DNA of 64,000 nt from Bacteroidota bacterium (GCA_024679565.1 JAIBDD010000015.1:1-64000); one strand, 5' to 3'. Shown: positions 25,775 to 36,317, counted from the stretch's first letter. A program made the numbers and translations. The notes: generated by a model from the sequence alone, not told the origin.

Positions 25775-27136
25775 TTAATTATTGGTAAGCGATACAGTTT
25801 CTTCCTGCAACATTCTGTAAATCGTGGACTTTCCGATGTTGAGTTTTTTCGCAACGGTTACAACATCTTGATTGTATTTGTCCAAATAGTATTTTACAAT
25901 TCTATTGGTATACTCTCTGAGTGGCATTTCTGCTTGAAGCAACGTATCAATAGACCCTGAAGAGTTAAATGTGATGTGTTCATCGTCAACCGTCTTGGAA
26001 TCGGTCATAACACATGACAATTCAACAACTGCTTTTAACTCACGAATATTACCCGGCCATGGGTACTTTAACAATTTGTTTTGTGCTGATGGAGAAACTG
26101 TTAGTTTACCTATCTCATTCTCTTTACAATATTCATCGATAAAATGTTTGGCTAAGAGTAAAATATCATTGCTTCTTTCTCTTAAAGCGGGAAGGCTAAT
26201 GGGTAAACCAAGTAGTCTGTAGTATAAATCCTCTCTAAAGTTTCCTTTGCGTACTTCTTCGGCAAGATCTTTATGTGTTGCCACAAGAATTCTACAATTT
26301 AATTTGATTACACCTGACCCACCAACACGTGTGAGTTCTTTTTCTTGCAATACACGCAGCAGTTTCGACTGCATGTTAATATCCATCTCCCCAATCTCAT
26401 CCAAAAAAATTGTACCGCCAGTAGCTTCTTCAAACTTCCCAATACGTCTTGCTATCGCCCCTGTAAAGGCTCCTTTCTCATGACCAAACATCTCACTTTC
26501 CATCAATTCTGACGGTATAGCCGTAATGTTAACAGCCACAAATGGTTTTTTCGCCCTACCACTATTGTAGTGAATTGCCTTCGCTACAACTTCTTTACCC
26601 GTTCCAGTTTCACCTGTAATAGACACTGTAATGTTACTGCCGATTGCCTTTTGGATTAGACTAAAAATACGCTTCATTGGCGAACTATTACCAATGATGC
26701 TTTTACTGAAGTCGTATTTCTGAACAATCTGATTTTTCAGTTGAGAAATCTCCTCTTTCAGTTCTTCTTTCTCTCTGATGTTTTTGATAACGTTCCAGAT
26801 ACGATCTTTGGTCTCGTCATCTTTTATGATATAGTCATAAGCTCCATCCTTCAAAAGCGATATTGCAGTTCCAATATCCTCTTGACCAGATATAATTACG
26901 ACAGGTGTTTCGGGGCTGTATTCCTTTATACGCTTTAACACTTCTTCTCCAGAAATATCAGGGAGTGAATAATCAAGCGTTACTAGTGATGGTTGCTCAT
27001 CAAGACATTTTAGAAAGTCTTTTCCATTGGTGAACTTCTTTACGGTTACGTCTGGATTAAGCGAAAGGTGATATTCAATTACCTCTCCATACCATACGTC
27101 ATCCTCTACAATAAAGATCTTAAATTCTTCGGCCAT
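25775..27136 (-). CDS. Sigma-54-dependent response regulator (NtrC family)
   Basis: A receiver domain (residues 1-120) has the phospho-aspartate D55 in LVTLDYSLPD. The AAA+ domain has Walker A GETGTGKEVVA and the sigma-54 contact loop HEKGAFTGAIARR. A C-terminal Fis-type helix-turn-helix (VAKKLNIGKSTIYRML) follows. It activates sigma-54 promoters when phosphorylated. The reading frame is open up to 27247, but the ATG at 27136 is chosen because the receiver starts there and a TATTTTTG promoter box (27163-27170, minus strand) lies between. The downstream Hpt gene is probably cotranscribed. Confidence 0.92.
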   Translation of the reverse strand: MAEEFKIFIVEDDVWYGEVIEYHLSLNPDVTVKKFTNGKDFLKCLDEQPSLVTLDYSLPDISGEEVLKRIKEYSPETPVVIISGQEDIGTAISLLKDGAYDYIIKDDETKDRIWNVIKNIREKEELKEEISQLKNQIVQKYDFSKSIIGNSSPMKRIFSLIQKAIGSNITVSITGETGTGKEVVAKAIHYNSGRAKKPFVAVNITAIPSELMESEMFGHEKGAFTGAIARRIGKFEEATGGTIFLDEIGEMDINMQSKLLRVLQEKELTRVGGSGVIKLNCRILVATHKDLAEEVRKGNFREDLYYRLLGLPISLPALRERSNDILLLAKHFIDEYCKENEIGKLTVSPSAQNKLLKYPWPGNIRELKAVVELSCVMTDSKTVDDEHITFNSSGSIDTLLQAEMPLREYTNRIVKYYLDKYNQDVVTVAKKLNIGKSTIYRMLQEETVSLTNN

Positions 27137-27162
27137 AATAGTAGCATGTTGTTTATCAGTTA

Positions 27163-27170
27163 CAAAAATA
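27163..27170 (-). promoter_or_regulatory. -7 box upstream of the sigma-54 response regulator
   Basis: TATTTTTG on the minus strand, 26 bases before the ATG at 27136. It argues against the longer reading frame that starts at 27247. No convincing -33 element is visible. Confidence 0.45.
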
Positions 27171-27321
27171 AGAATTAATTCCCAATTATGGAAATTTTCT
27201 ACAAAAATATTTCGCATACAATTTGTAGAGACGTTCTCAGTAGGCAAATTAGCACCCGAAAGTCCTGATTATTAGAGCTTTTATAACATGCCTAGAAACC
27301 TTCGTTTTTTTTTGCGAATAG

Positions 27322-28887
<1,566 letters not shown>

Positions 28888-28892
28888 TTAGC

Positions 28893-29123
28893 ATGTATTT
28901 AGAACTCATAACACCAGACCAAACCTTGTATGAAGGTGAAGTCATTTCAGTTAAGTTTCCTGGCTCAAAAGGCAAGTTTGAAACGTTAAACAATCACGCG
29001 GCCATTATTTCTAGTTTAGATAAAGGAACGCTTAGTGTTAAAACTGCTGAAGGCGTAAAAGATTTCGAAGTCAAAGGTGGCATTGTGGAAGTACTGAATA
29101 ATAAAATTATCGTACTCGCTTAA
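28893..29123 (+). CDS. atpC: ATP synthase F1 subunit epsilon (short form)
   Basis: A 76-residue protein matching the N-terminal beta-sandwich of epsilon (LELITPDQTLYEGEV, VKFPGSKGKFETLNNHAAIIS, VKGGIVEVLNNKIIVLA). The C-terminal helical hairpin that inhibits ATP hydrolysis in E. coli (total about 139 residues) is missing. Shortened epsilons are usual in Bacteroidota. It starts five bases after atpD and is followed by a strong terminator. Confidence 0.93.
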   Translation: MYLELITPDQTLYEGEVISVKFPGSKGKFETLNNHAAIISSLDKGTLSVKTAEGVKDFEVKGGIVEVLNNKIIVLA

Positions 29124-29142
29124 ATCGCCTTTCAGAATATTA

Positions 29143-29179
29143 CAAAAAAAACCCGATGTAAATACATCGGGTTTTTTTG
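29143..29179. terminator. Bidirectional rho-independent terminator
   Basis: A perfect stem ACCCGATGTA / TACATCGGGT (29151-29160 with 29163-29172) is flanked by a run of A on the left and of T on the right, so it can stop transcripts from both sides. It ends atpDC on the plus strand and the T9SS protein gene on the minus strand. Confidence 0.9.
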
Positions 29180-29195
29180 CGTTAAGATTATCCAA

Positions 29196-29735
29196 TTATT
29201 TCTGGACAATTACTTTACGAACCTCGTTGTGCCATCTTGATTGAATGGATACGAAGTATATCCCGTTTGGAAGTTCTGTTGCGTCTATGGCAACGAAACC
29301 CTGGCTTGCAACCTGTGAAGCGGCAACTTCTTGACCAGCCAAATTAGTAATCCTCACATGCTCAACGTTGGCTCCATTAACATGAATATTAATCTCGTTT
29401 TTAGCCGGGTTTGGATAGACAACAATAGAACGTTGCTCAAAAATATGCACAAGTCTTATTTCTGAATACTCGAACTGACCGTCGAAATCAATTTGCTTTA
29501 CACGGTAATAAATTACCCCATTTGGCACGTTAAGATCTGCGTGGTTATAGTAGTTAACCTCAGTTGAATTACCTGCTCCATTAATGTGCTGACTAACGAC
29601 TTCAAATAGCTCTCCGTCAAGTGAACGTTCAACCACAAAATAGTCATTGTTTTCCTCAGACGCAGTTGACCAATTTAAGTCAACATCATTAGCACCATCT
29701 ATGGTTACTTCAAAATCCAACCAAGTAACAGGCAC
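29196..29735 (-). CDS. C-terminal fragment with T9SS type A sorting domain
   Basis: Begins at a GTG inside the continuation of the giant protein (PVTWLDFEVTIDG). It has a fibronectin-like strand region (LNWSTASEENNDYFVVERS) and ends in the sorting domain VVYPNPAKNEINIHV ... GIYFVSIQ ... VRKVIVQK. PVTW-LDFE followed by the ENNDYFVVERS block is the standard pre-sorting-domain segment in Bacteroidota surface proteins. Standing alone it lacks a signal peptide, so it is best seen as the displaced tail of the upstream frame. Confidence 0.75.
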   Translation of the reverse strand: MPVTWLDFEVTIDGANDVDLNWSTASEENNDYFVVERSLDGELFEVVSQHINGAGNSTEVNYYNHADLNVPNGVIYYRVKQIDFDGQFEYSEIRLVHIFEQRSIVVYPNPAKNEINIHVNGANVEHVRITNLAGQEVAASQVASQGFVAIDATELPNGIYFVSIQSRWHNEVRKVIVQK

Positions 29736-29742
29736 AGGACCA

Positions 29743-32700
29743 TTAAAAGCGATAAAAACCGTAATCGTTTCCTAAATCTTCTTGGTTTGGTCCATCAAAC
29801 TGTGCCGACTCATAATTATCTGTAGTCAATTCAGTTTCGTCTGGGTATGTATTTAAGTTTGTTTCAATTATGTAACTGTTGAATTCTTTACAAAACTGCA
29901 CACCATAAATTGCATAATCAGCATAGTTGGTTGTTGTGCTTCCATTTGTATTGTATCCTGAAATAGTATTTATCGTGTTTTTATCAAACTTGATATAATT
30001 CACATCTCTATCCGCGGTGATAGTGTATTCACCTTTAGATGAAGAAGTGATGGCAATGTTCGTATTGTGATAGAAATTAATTCCATCGGTCGATTCACTA
30101 ATAATAGCATAAGCACCAGACTCAATTGCTTTTAAGTAAATAGAATACTCTTCACCATCTTTTATTCTGCCATCTAATTCAACTATCAGATTATCTGCAT
30201 TGTTGTTATAGGTTGCGAAATTTGTACCAGGCGCACCTAACAAGTTGCTTGGATTGTCTATACTGTATTGGTATTCAACATTATTGATATAACCTTCGTT
30301 ACACACAAAGTCAACTAAGAATTCGTAAGTACCGTCTGTTCCAGTTAACACACTGTCTATTGGGTCTAATTCGTTGTCGTCCAACACACCATCGTCGTCT
30401 TTGTCGTCGTATAAGTAAACCATAACATTTGGCTCGCCATCTTCAGCGTTGTCCAATGTGGTGTCTCTATCGGCGTCAAAAAATACGGTTCCAGCAATAC
30501 GATTCTTACCATCATTGGTTTCACAAGGTAAGTACCAGTTAAACATTGCACTACCTGTTACATAACTATCTCCGTTTGAGTTTGGAGAAGACATGGTAAG
30601 TGTTGCACTTGTCACATTTCCTGGGATATCGTTTAACGACAATGATTGCAAAGTCATTGAACGACCTAGGTCGTAACTATTAATGGTAACCGATTCTGAT
30701 TCTCCTCCAGCCGTTAATGTAAATGTTGCAATACGCGAATCATTATTCATTTCTGCAATTGGCAACACAGCTGTAATATTTTTAGTATTAATCGTGGCTG
30801 GCATGCTGAACGACGTATTGTTCGTATTTTGATACGTGTAATATCTTTCGTCACTTACAGACGTAAAATTGTCGGCGCAGAACTCATCTTTCATGACTAC
30901 ATATGCCGCCATTCCGTGCATCTTGCTTTGGTTGTTCGATACATTCATCGTAACAGAAGATGCAGCTGGAAGCGTTCCTTTATAGTATCCTTTATCAGAA
31001 GTACCCGATACATTGTCTAACGCCTTTGCGTCAGAACCAGACCAAGTAACTGTATTTGTTCCGTTAGTAAAGCTACCAGAAGTTGGCTTTCCACCTTTAT
31101 AAATTCCTTCTACTACGATCTCCTTGATTTCCGAAACAGTTTGTGTTATCAAAATAGTTGTTGAAGACCTATTGTAAGACCCTTTTCCGTATGTGATAAT
31201 ACAAGGGTCATAGTTGTGTGTTTCATCACACTCAGAGTCCTCATTTGAACAATCTTCAGACAACATAACATTAATATCGCCAGATTTAATATGACCATTA
31301 CCTCCTGCAACAGCTAACCACCCTGAGGCACCAAAACCATCTTGCGTAATGTTTGCACCATCTCCCATCTGGAATGCTGGCCCTGCTCTTGAGATTGTCA
31401 TATCTCCGTAGCTTGTTGAAGTAATTGTTCCTTCTGTAGTTTCAAAATACACCCAACCTGTATTGCTTCCTACCGTGAAACAATTGCTGTTCTTCGGACT
31501 ATTCGTTGGAGGAGTTAATGTTCGTCCAGAGAATAATAAGTCCACATCAAATGTTCCGCTCAATCCACTAGCAGAAATATCGTTAGCGATGAATTTAACA
31601 TCACCATTATTATACGATAACCATTGGTATTTTGTGCTGTCACCTTTTAAGTGATGCGCTGCACCATTCTTATCTTTTAGCCAAATCACGTATGGCTTTC
31701 CTGCACAACCTCTAGTATTAGCAACAACTCTTTCACATTCTGGTTGAGGATCTTCACACTCCTCAGTCAACATGATGTTGATGTCTCCGGCTTTAATATG
31801 ACCGGTACCCCCAGAAACAGCTAACCAACCTGACCCACCGAATCCATCTTGTGTTATGTTTGCGCCGTCACCAACGTGGAATGCTGGTCCTTGACGAGTT
31901 ATTGCCATAGTTCCATAGTTAGTAGAAGCTATGCTGCCTGTTGTAGTACTATAGTATTTCCAACCTGAAACACTACTTACTGTAAAGCAAGAACTATATT
32001 TCGGACTATTTACTGGAGGAGTCGTTGTCACTCCAGAGAACAGTAAGTCTACGTCAAAATTCCCACTTAATCCTGGAGCAGATAAATCTTTTCCAATAAA
32101 TTGTACGTCACCATTGGTATACATTTTCCACTGATAATCTGTTGAATCCCCACTTAAATGATGTGCAGATCCATTTTTATCTACCAAATAAATAACATAA
32201 GGTTTGTTGGAACACCCTCTTGTGTTGCCCACAATTACCTTGCAATCTGGAGTCATGTCACATTTCTCTACGTTGACAACCACCGGTATGTCAGCACACC
32301 ACTTGTTTGCACCGGAGGTGCAAACCTCAAATATTACTGTATCTAACCCTGTAAAGCCTGGCGCAGGGACATATGTCAATGACGACTCGCAATCAGGTGC
32401 TCCACCAGAACAAGTTGATCCATCAACGGTCACTGATGATATAACGATTGTACCATACTGCTCACCAGAAATCAACGGTTGACTACAAGAAATGTGAATA
32501 TTTGAAAATTGCAGCAATGATGACCCATCTGCCGACATAATTCTTAGGTAGTGGTTTGCTTGCCATTTCTTTGACTGATTTCGAAGAACCGTAAAGCGTT
32601 CACCTGCATTAACCAATCCTCTATAAAGTGCGTTACTCGTATCTGAAGCATTTGAATTACCACTAACAACGATTAATACCTTTCTTCCTCCAGGAGCAGT

Positions 32701-34503
32701 GTAAGTTGTCACGTTGCTATTAGTTTGACTATTATTTATCTTATTCGACGACACATATTGGTAAGTAATTGCATTTGGTTTGTTACCATTACAACAATCA
32801 ACTCCAGAAGTATAACTGCCAGTTTCTACCATAACAGAACTGCCTGCATTAGATGAAGTACTTGACTGAACCACAACATCTTCTCCGTATATACTATCCA
32901 GGTTCACTAAGTCATCAATGCAAATACTTAGCGTGTCATCTGCACATACTTTCGCCTCTAAGCCTGGCAAAATACACCCGCTTAACATCACGTTAAAATC
33001 TCCATTGGGAAAGTAACCGGCTCCACCTGTAATATTAAACCAGCCTGATGCACCATATCCATCTTGAGTTATGTTAGCGCCATCTCCGATTTGAGCTGCC
33101 GGTCCTTTTCTCGAAACCGTCATTGACCCATAATTCGTTGAAGTAATAGTTCCAGAGGTTGAGTTGAAGTAACCCCATGCTGATGTACTACCAGCCGTAA
33201 AACAGTTAGAATATTTCGGACTGTTTGTTGGAGGAGTATTTGTGTGGCCCGTAAAATTTAACTCCACATTAAACGTACCAGACAACCCTGACGCACTTAA
33301 ACCTTTAGCAATTAACTTAGCATCACCATTATCATATTCGTACCAGTTGTACCTTGATGAATCCCCTTTCAAATAATGTGCGCTTCCATTTTTATCTCTT
33401 AACCAGATAACATATGGTTTGTTAGAACAACCCCTAGTATTTCCAACTACTTTTGAGCAAGTTGGCTCATCCGAAATACAGTCATCTTCCATATCAAGGT
33501 TAAAATCTCCATATGAGAATTTATCCGATCCACCGGCAATATTTACCCAACCACTAGCGCCATAACCAGCCTGAAAAATGTTTGCATCAACACCTAGCTG
33601 AGTAGCTTGACCTTTACGCGAAACAGTCATGTTACCATAATTGGTAGACTTTATTGTTCCTGAGGTAGTTGTAAAATATTCCCAATCAGTAGTTGTAGAC
33701 ACAGTAAAACAAGCACTATATCGTGGGCTACCAGTTGGAGGTGTCGTTGTATTTCCTGAGAAAGTAAAATCTATATCAAAAGAGCCTGTTAGCGTAGATG
33801 TACTAAGTCCTGTTGCTTTCAAACGCATGTCTCCATTGGCGTATTCTTCCCAAACGTAGTTGTTTGTATCACCAGACAAGTAGTGATCTCCTCCTGATTT
33901 GTCTCTTAAGTAAAAGATAAACGGCTTGCTCACGCATCCCGTGTTGTTTCTAATCTTCTTTGTACAGACTGGATCACCTGAGCTACAGTCTTTGACCATA
34001 ACTTTAATCGTATCTTTTAGTGTGCTCCCACACAATGAGGCCGTTAAAACATAATCCGTCGTTTCTGTTGGACTAACGGTAATTGATTTTGTTGTTTCAC
34101 CAGAGCTCCAAGCGTAGGTGGCTGTACACGTTTTTTCATACGTAATGGCATCAATCTTAAACGGCGAACATCCTTTATTAATGATATTAAAATCTCCATT
34201 GGTTGTAACGCATATGTCTCGGTATGAACTTCCACATACGTACTTAGATGCAATTAGGGTATAATCAGACCCGTATGCATACATATCCTTTGCACCAAAC
34301 ACTTTAAAATATGCTGTACCAGAAGGTACCTTAATACGTATTTTCAATTTTGTGCCTGACGGCAAATTACACGGAAGCGACCAAACTGGTCCAGTGTATT
34401 TCCCAGAGTTTCCTCTGCAGAAATAGGCTCCATTTCCGTCGGGAGCACCTAAGGCATTTGTTGGATTTGAAACCACTCCTTGATAGGCAAGTAAGCTTTC
34501 CAA
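29743..34503 (-). CDS. Body of the T9SS repeat protein (four 162-residue modules, SdrD B domain)
   Basis: An open frame of 1,586 codons, in the same frame as the signal-peptide fragment. Residues 1-125 resemble a discoidin/galactose-binding domain (NPTNALGAPDGNG), and a similar one recurs at about 1405-1540 (NPSNLLGAPG). Residues 128-170 are Ig-like (YAWSSGETTKSITVSP). The four modules start at residues 180, 349, 754 and 923. An SdrD-type B domain is near 1335-1400 (GTVFFDADRD, YLYDDKDDDG), a calcium-binding fold in other bacteria. With no signal peptide of its own and no sorting tail, this piece alone could not be secreted. Confidence 0.7.
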   Translation of the reverse strand: MESLLAYQGVVSNPTNALGAPDGNGAYFCRGNSGKYTGPVWSLPCNLPSGTKLKIRIKVPSGTAYFKVFGAKDMYAYGSDYTLIASKYVCGSSYRDICVTTNGDFNIINKGCSPFKIDAITYEKTCTATYAWSSGETTKSITVSPTETTDYVLTASLCGSTLKDTIKVMVKDCSSGDPVCTKKIRNNTGCVSKPFIFYLRDKSGGDHYLSGDTNNYVWEEYANGDMRLKATGLSTSTLTGSFDIDFTFSGNTTTPPTGSPRYSACFTVSTTTDWEYFTTTSGTIKSTNYGNMTVSRKGQATQLGVDANIFQAGYGASGWVNIAGGSDKFSYGDFNLDMEDDCISDEPTCSKVVGNTRGCSNKPYVIWLRDKNGSAHYLKGDSSRYNWYEYDNGDAKLIAKGLSASGLSGTFNVELNFTGHTNTPPTNSPKYSNCFTAGSTSAWGYFNSTSGTITSTNYGSMTVSRKGPAAQIGDGANITQDGYGASGWFNITGGAGYFPNGDFNVMLSGCILPGLEAKVCADDTLSICIDDLVNLDSIYGEDVVVQSSTSSNAGSSVMVETGSYTSGVDCCNGNKPNAITYQYVSSNKINNSQTNSNVTTYTAPGGRKVLIVVSGNSNASDTSNALYRGLVNAGERFTVLRNQSKKWQANHYLRIMSADGSSLLQFSNIHISCSQPLISGEQYGTIVISSVTVDGSTCSGGAPDCESSLTYVPAPGFTGLDTVIFEVCTSGANKWCADIPVVVNVEKCDMTPDCKVIVGNTRGCSNKPYVIYLVDKNGSAHHLSGDSTDYQWKMYTNGDVQFIGKDLSAPGLSGNFDVDLLFSGVTTTPPVNSPKYSSCFTVSSVSGWKYYSTTTGSIASTNYGTMAITRQGPAFHVGDGANITQDGFGGSGWLAVSGGTGHIKAGDINIMLTEECEDPQPECERVVANTRGCAGKPYVIWLKDKNGAAHHLKGDSTKYQWLSYNNGDVKFIANDISASGLSGTFDVDLLFSGRTLTPPTNSPKNSNCFTVGSNTGWVYFETTEGTITSTSYGDMTISRAGPAFQMGDGANITQDGFGASGWLAVAGGNGHIKSGDINVMLSEDCSNEDSECDETHNYDPCIITYGKGSYNRSSTTILITQTVSEIKEIVVEGIYKGGKPTSGSFTNGTNTVTWSGSDAKALDNVSGTSDKGYYKGTLPAASSVTMNVSNNQSKMHGMAAYVVMKDEFCADNFTSVSDERYYTYQNTNNTSFSMPATINTKNITAVLPIAEMNNDSRIATFTLTAGGESESVTINSYDLGRSMTLQSLSLNDIPGNVTSATLTMSSPNSNGDSYVTGSAMFNWYLPCETNDGKNRIAGTVFFDADRDTTLDNAEDGEPNVMVYLYDDKDDDGVLDDNELDPIDSVLTGTDGTYEFLVDFVCNEGYINNVEYQYSIDNPSNLLGAPGTNFATYNNNADNLIVELDGRIKDGEEYSIYLKAIESGAYAIISESTDGINFYHNTNIAITSSSKGEYTITADRDVNYIKFDKNTINTISGYNTNGSTTTNYADYAIYGVQFCKEFNSYIIETNLNTYPDETELTTDNYESAQFDGPNQEDLGNDYGFYRF
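31249..33966 (-). repeat. Four copies of a 162-residue module inside the T9SS protein
   Basis: Copies lie at 33478-33966, 32974-33459, 31756-32244 and 31249-31737. Each starts with a Cys-containing strand and [N]NTRGC, then KPYVIxLxDKNGxAHxLxGDS, a Y..W motif, the block PPTNSPKYSxCFT, the block STNYGxMxxSRxGPA and DGANITQDGxGxSGW, and ends in GDxNxMLxxxC. Conserved cysteines at both ends and in the middle suggest a disulfide-stabilised fold. Copies 2, 3 and 4 are closer to each other than to copy 1. A segment of about 240 residues separates copies 2 and 3. I do not recognise the module. Confidence 0.85.
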
Positions 34504-34527
34504 ATTTCCTGTTAATTTAAAGTTTTC

Positions 34528-34686
34528 TTAAGGGGTGAGTGTTGCGGAACTGTCAGAACACACTTCAACGTCATTTCCTAAATCAATGCTGCCACAAGTT
34601 TGGGCAGAGACAAAATGAGCAGATAGCAAAACACTAAAAATAACGGCAAGTGTTTTAACACCGTTGTGGTAAAATTTTCTAATCAT
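34528..34686 (-). CDS. N-terminal fragment of the T9SS repeat protein (signal peptide)
   Basis: The ATG at 34686 gives MIRKFYHNGVKTL, a hydrophobic core and the cleavage site FVSAQ, a clear signal peptide. The mature start, CGSIDLGNDVEVCSDSSATLTP as split by the stop after TLTP, is the opening of an Ig-like domain often found in Bacteroidota surface proteins. The frame is the same as that of the downstream 1,586-codon body. The first codon of the open stretch (34719) is less likely as start because it precedes the signal peptide by 11 residues. Confidence 0.65.
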   Translation of the reverse strand: MIRKFYHNGVKTLAVIFSVLLSAHFVSAQTCGSIDLGNDVEVCSDSSATLTP

Positions 34687-34867
34687 GCGACTATAATTAT
34701 AAGTATGCACAAGGCACACTTTGACTTGGTGCTGCCTACAAGTAGCTTACCAAAGAAAATATTATTCACAAACACTTGAATATCAGCGCTTTAAAACTAA
34801 TGCATTAAAATACACATACGGGAATATTCCCAATAAGTAAACAACCATTCCAGAATTGGGACGGTTT

Positions 34868-35590
34868 TTAATACTTTTTAAACCAGCTCTGAATTTTCAT
34901 TTGGATGACTCCAAAAAGAGCTTCTTTAACGATTCCTTTACTCATTTTTGACGTCCCTTTTGTACGGTCAGTAAATATGATGGGAACCTCCGAAATTGTG
35001 AATCCATGCTTAATCGCGGTGAATTTCATTTCGATTTGGAAGGCGTATCCTCTGAAACGGATTTTATCCAAATTTATAGATTGCAACACCTCCGAACTGT
35101 AGCAGACAAAACCTGCTGTAGTGTCCATAATTTTCATCCGAGTGATGAATCTAACGTACATGGAGGCAAAATAAGATAATAATACACGACCCATCGGCCA
35201 ATTTACGACATTCACCAAGTGATCAACGTAACGAGAGCCTACAGCGACGTCACCTTTCCCATTTTGGCACGCGTCCCATAATCTTTCAAGATCTATTGGA
35301 TTATGTGAAAAATCACAATCCATTTCAAAGATATAATCGTACCCTTTTGCTAAACACCATTTAAACCCGTGAATGTAGGCTGTACCTAGTCCGTTCTTTT
35401 CTTGTCTTGATTCAAGAAATACATTGTTAAACTCTTTTTGTAGAGACTGAACACATTGAGCTGTGCCGTCTGGAGAGTTGTCGTCTACAACTAATACATC
35501 AACATCGAAGTCTAACCCCATAACGGTCCGAATCATGTCTTCGACATTCTCAATTTCGTTGTAGGTTGGTATAATGACGATGTTTTTCAT
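34868..35590 (-). CDS. Polyprenol monophosphomannose synthase (GT2)
   Basis: Family 2 glycosyltransferase that loads a sugar, usually mannose, onto polyprenyl phosphate at the inner face of the membrane. The N-terminal VIIPTYNEIENVEDMIRTV and DVLVVDDNSPDGTA, the DxD motif in EMDCDFSHNP, and the C-terminal FTDRTKGTSKMSKGIVKEA are diagnostic of the DPM1 type. It lacks the C-terminal membrane domain of some homologues. The 240-residue length is normal. A terminator at 35613-35640 separates it from the upstream aldolase gene. Confidence 0.9.
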   Translation of the reverse strand: MKNIVIIPTYNEIENVEDMIRTVMGLDFDVDVLVVDDNSPDGTAQCVQSLQKEFNNVFLESRQEKNGLGTAYIHGFKWCLAKGYDYIFEMDCDFSHNPIDLERLWDACQNGKGDVAVGSRYVDHLVNVVNWPMGRVLLSYFASMYVRFITRMKIMDTTAGFVCYSSEVLQSINLDKIRFRGYAFQIEMKFTAIKHGFTISEVPIIFTDRTKGTSKMSKGIVKEALFGVIQMKIQSWFKKY

Positions 35591-35605
35591 AATCGCGGTA
35601 ATAAT

Positions 35606-35644
35606 AAATAAAAAAGAGCAACTACATGTAGTTGCTCTTTATAA
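35606..35644. terminator. Rho-independent terminator after the small transaldolase gene
   Basis: A perfect palindrome of 28 bases (35613-35640; AAAGAGCAACTAC, ATGT centre, mirror arm). On the minus strand it is followed by TTTTTTATTTATT, so it stops the transcript of the gene at 35661-36317 just before the mannosyltransferase start. Confidence 0.85.
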
Positions 35645-35660
35645 CGTTTTTGTTATCCGA

Positions 35661-36317
35661 TTAGTTGCTTGATTTTTTGTGATCAGCTAAAAATTTTGCT
35701 AACCCAATGTCGGTCAACGGATGATTTAGTAATCCCAAAATTGAGCTTAACGGACATGTGCATACGTCAGCTCCTGCTTCTGCAGCTTTTACAATATGCA
35801 ATGGGTTACGAATTGAAGCTGCAAGTATTTGGGTTGAAAATCCTTGAATTGCATAGATATTGCTAATCTGCTCGATTAATTCCATGCCATCCCAGCTAAT
35901 GTCATCAACACGACCGATAAACGGAGATAAGTATGTAGCTCCTGCTTTGGCAGCCATAATGGCTTGACCAGCAGAAAAAACTAACGTACAGTTTGTTTTA
36001 ATTCCGTTGTCTGTAAAATATCTTATCGCTTTTATTCCTTCCTTGATCATCGGAACTTTAACAACAATTTTATCGTCAATTTGAGCAAGGTTCTCCCCTT
36101 CTCTAACCATTCCTTCAAAATCAGTTGAAATTACCTCAGCACTTACATCTCCATCTACTAAGTCACAAATAGCCTTATAATGCGACAATACACTATCAAC
36201 TCCCGAAATTCCTTCCTTAGCCATCAAACTTGGATTCGTTGTTACTCCGTCGAGTATTCCTAAATCTTGAGCTTCTTCAATTTGTTTTAAGTTAGCGGTA
36301 TCTACAAAAAATTTCAT
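35661..36317 (-). CDS. Fructose-6-phosphate aldolase / small transaldolase family
   Basis: A 218-residue TIM-barrel aldolase. It opens with MKFFVDTANLKQIEEA and GVTTNPSLMAKEG, and K87 in KIVVKVPMIKEG is the Schiff-base lysine (E. coli FSA Lys85). FSAGQAIMAAKAGATYLSPFIGRVDD is the family signature. Whether it acts as transaldolase in the pentose phosphate pathway or as an aldolase cannot be settled from sequence. A near-consensus box TTGCTTTG lies about 25 bases upstream. Confidence 0.92.
   Translation of the reverse strand: MKFFVDTANLKQIEEAQDLGILDGVTTNPSLMAKEGISGVDSVLSHYKAICDLVDGDVSAEVISTDFEGMVREGENLAQIDDKIVVKVPMIKEGIKAIRYFTDNGIKTNCTLVFSAGQAIMAAKAGATYLSPFIGRVDDISWDGMELIEQISNIYAIQGFSTQILAASIRNPLHIVKAAEAGADVCTCPLSSILGLLNHPLTDIGLAKFLADHKKSSN

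Larger units (their letters stand above)
29196..34686 (-). pseudogene. Giant T9SS-secreted repeat protein, frame broken by one stop and one frameshift
   Basis: Read as one gene of about 1,830 codons: signal peptide, discoidin-like domain, Ig-like domain, four modules of about 162 residues, an SdrD-type B domain, a second discoidin-like domain and a T9SS sorting tail. Two lesions interrupt it. An in-frame TAA at 34528-34530 separates the signal peptide from the body in the same frame, with eight further open codons before the TTG at 34503. A +1 shift in a run of four A (29745-29748) places a stop at 29743-29745; removing one base restores FNGPVPVTWLDFEV. The body is free of stops over 1,586 codons, so decay would be recent. 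Sequencing error or recoding are alternatives. Confidence 0.75.

Noticed and set aside
34528-34530. Selenocysteine or pyrrolysine recoding at the in-frame stop
   Set aside because: The codon is TAA, not TGA or TAG, so these known recoding routes do not apply.
34820-34831. Palindrome GGGAATATTCCC upstream of the giant gene as an operator
   Set aside because: It is only 12 bases and I see no promoter element placed sensibly near it.
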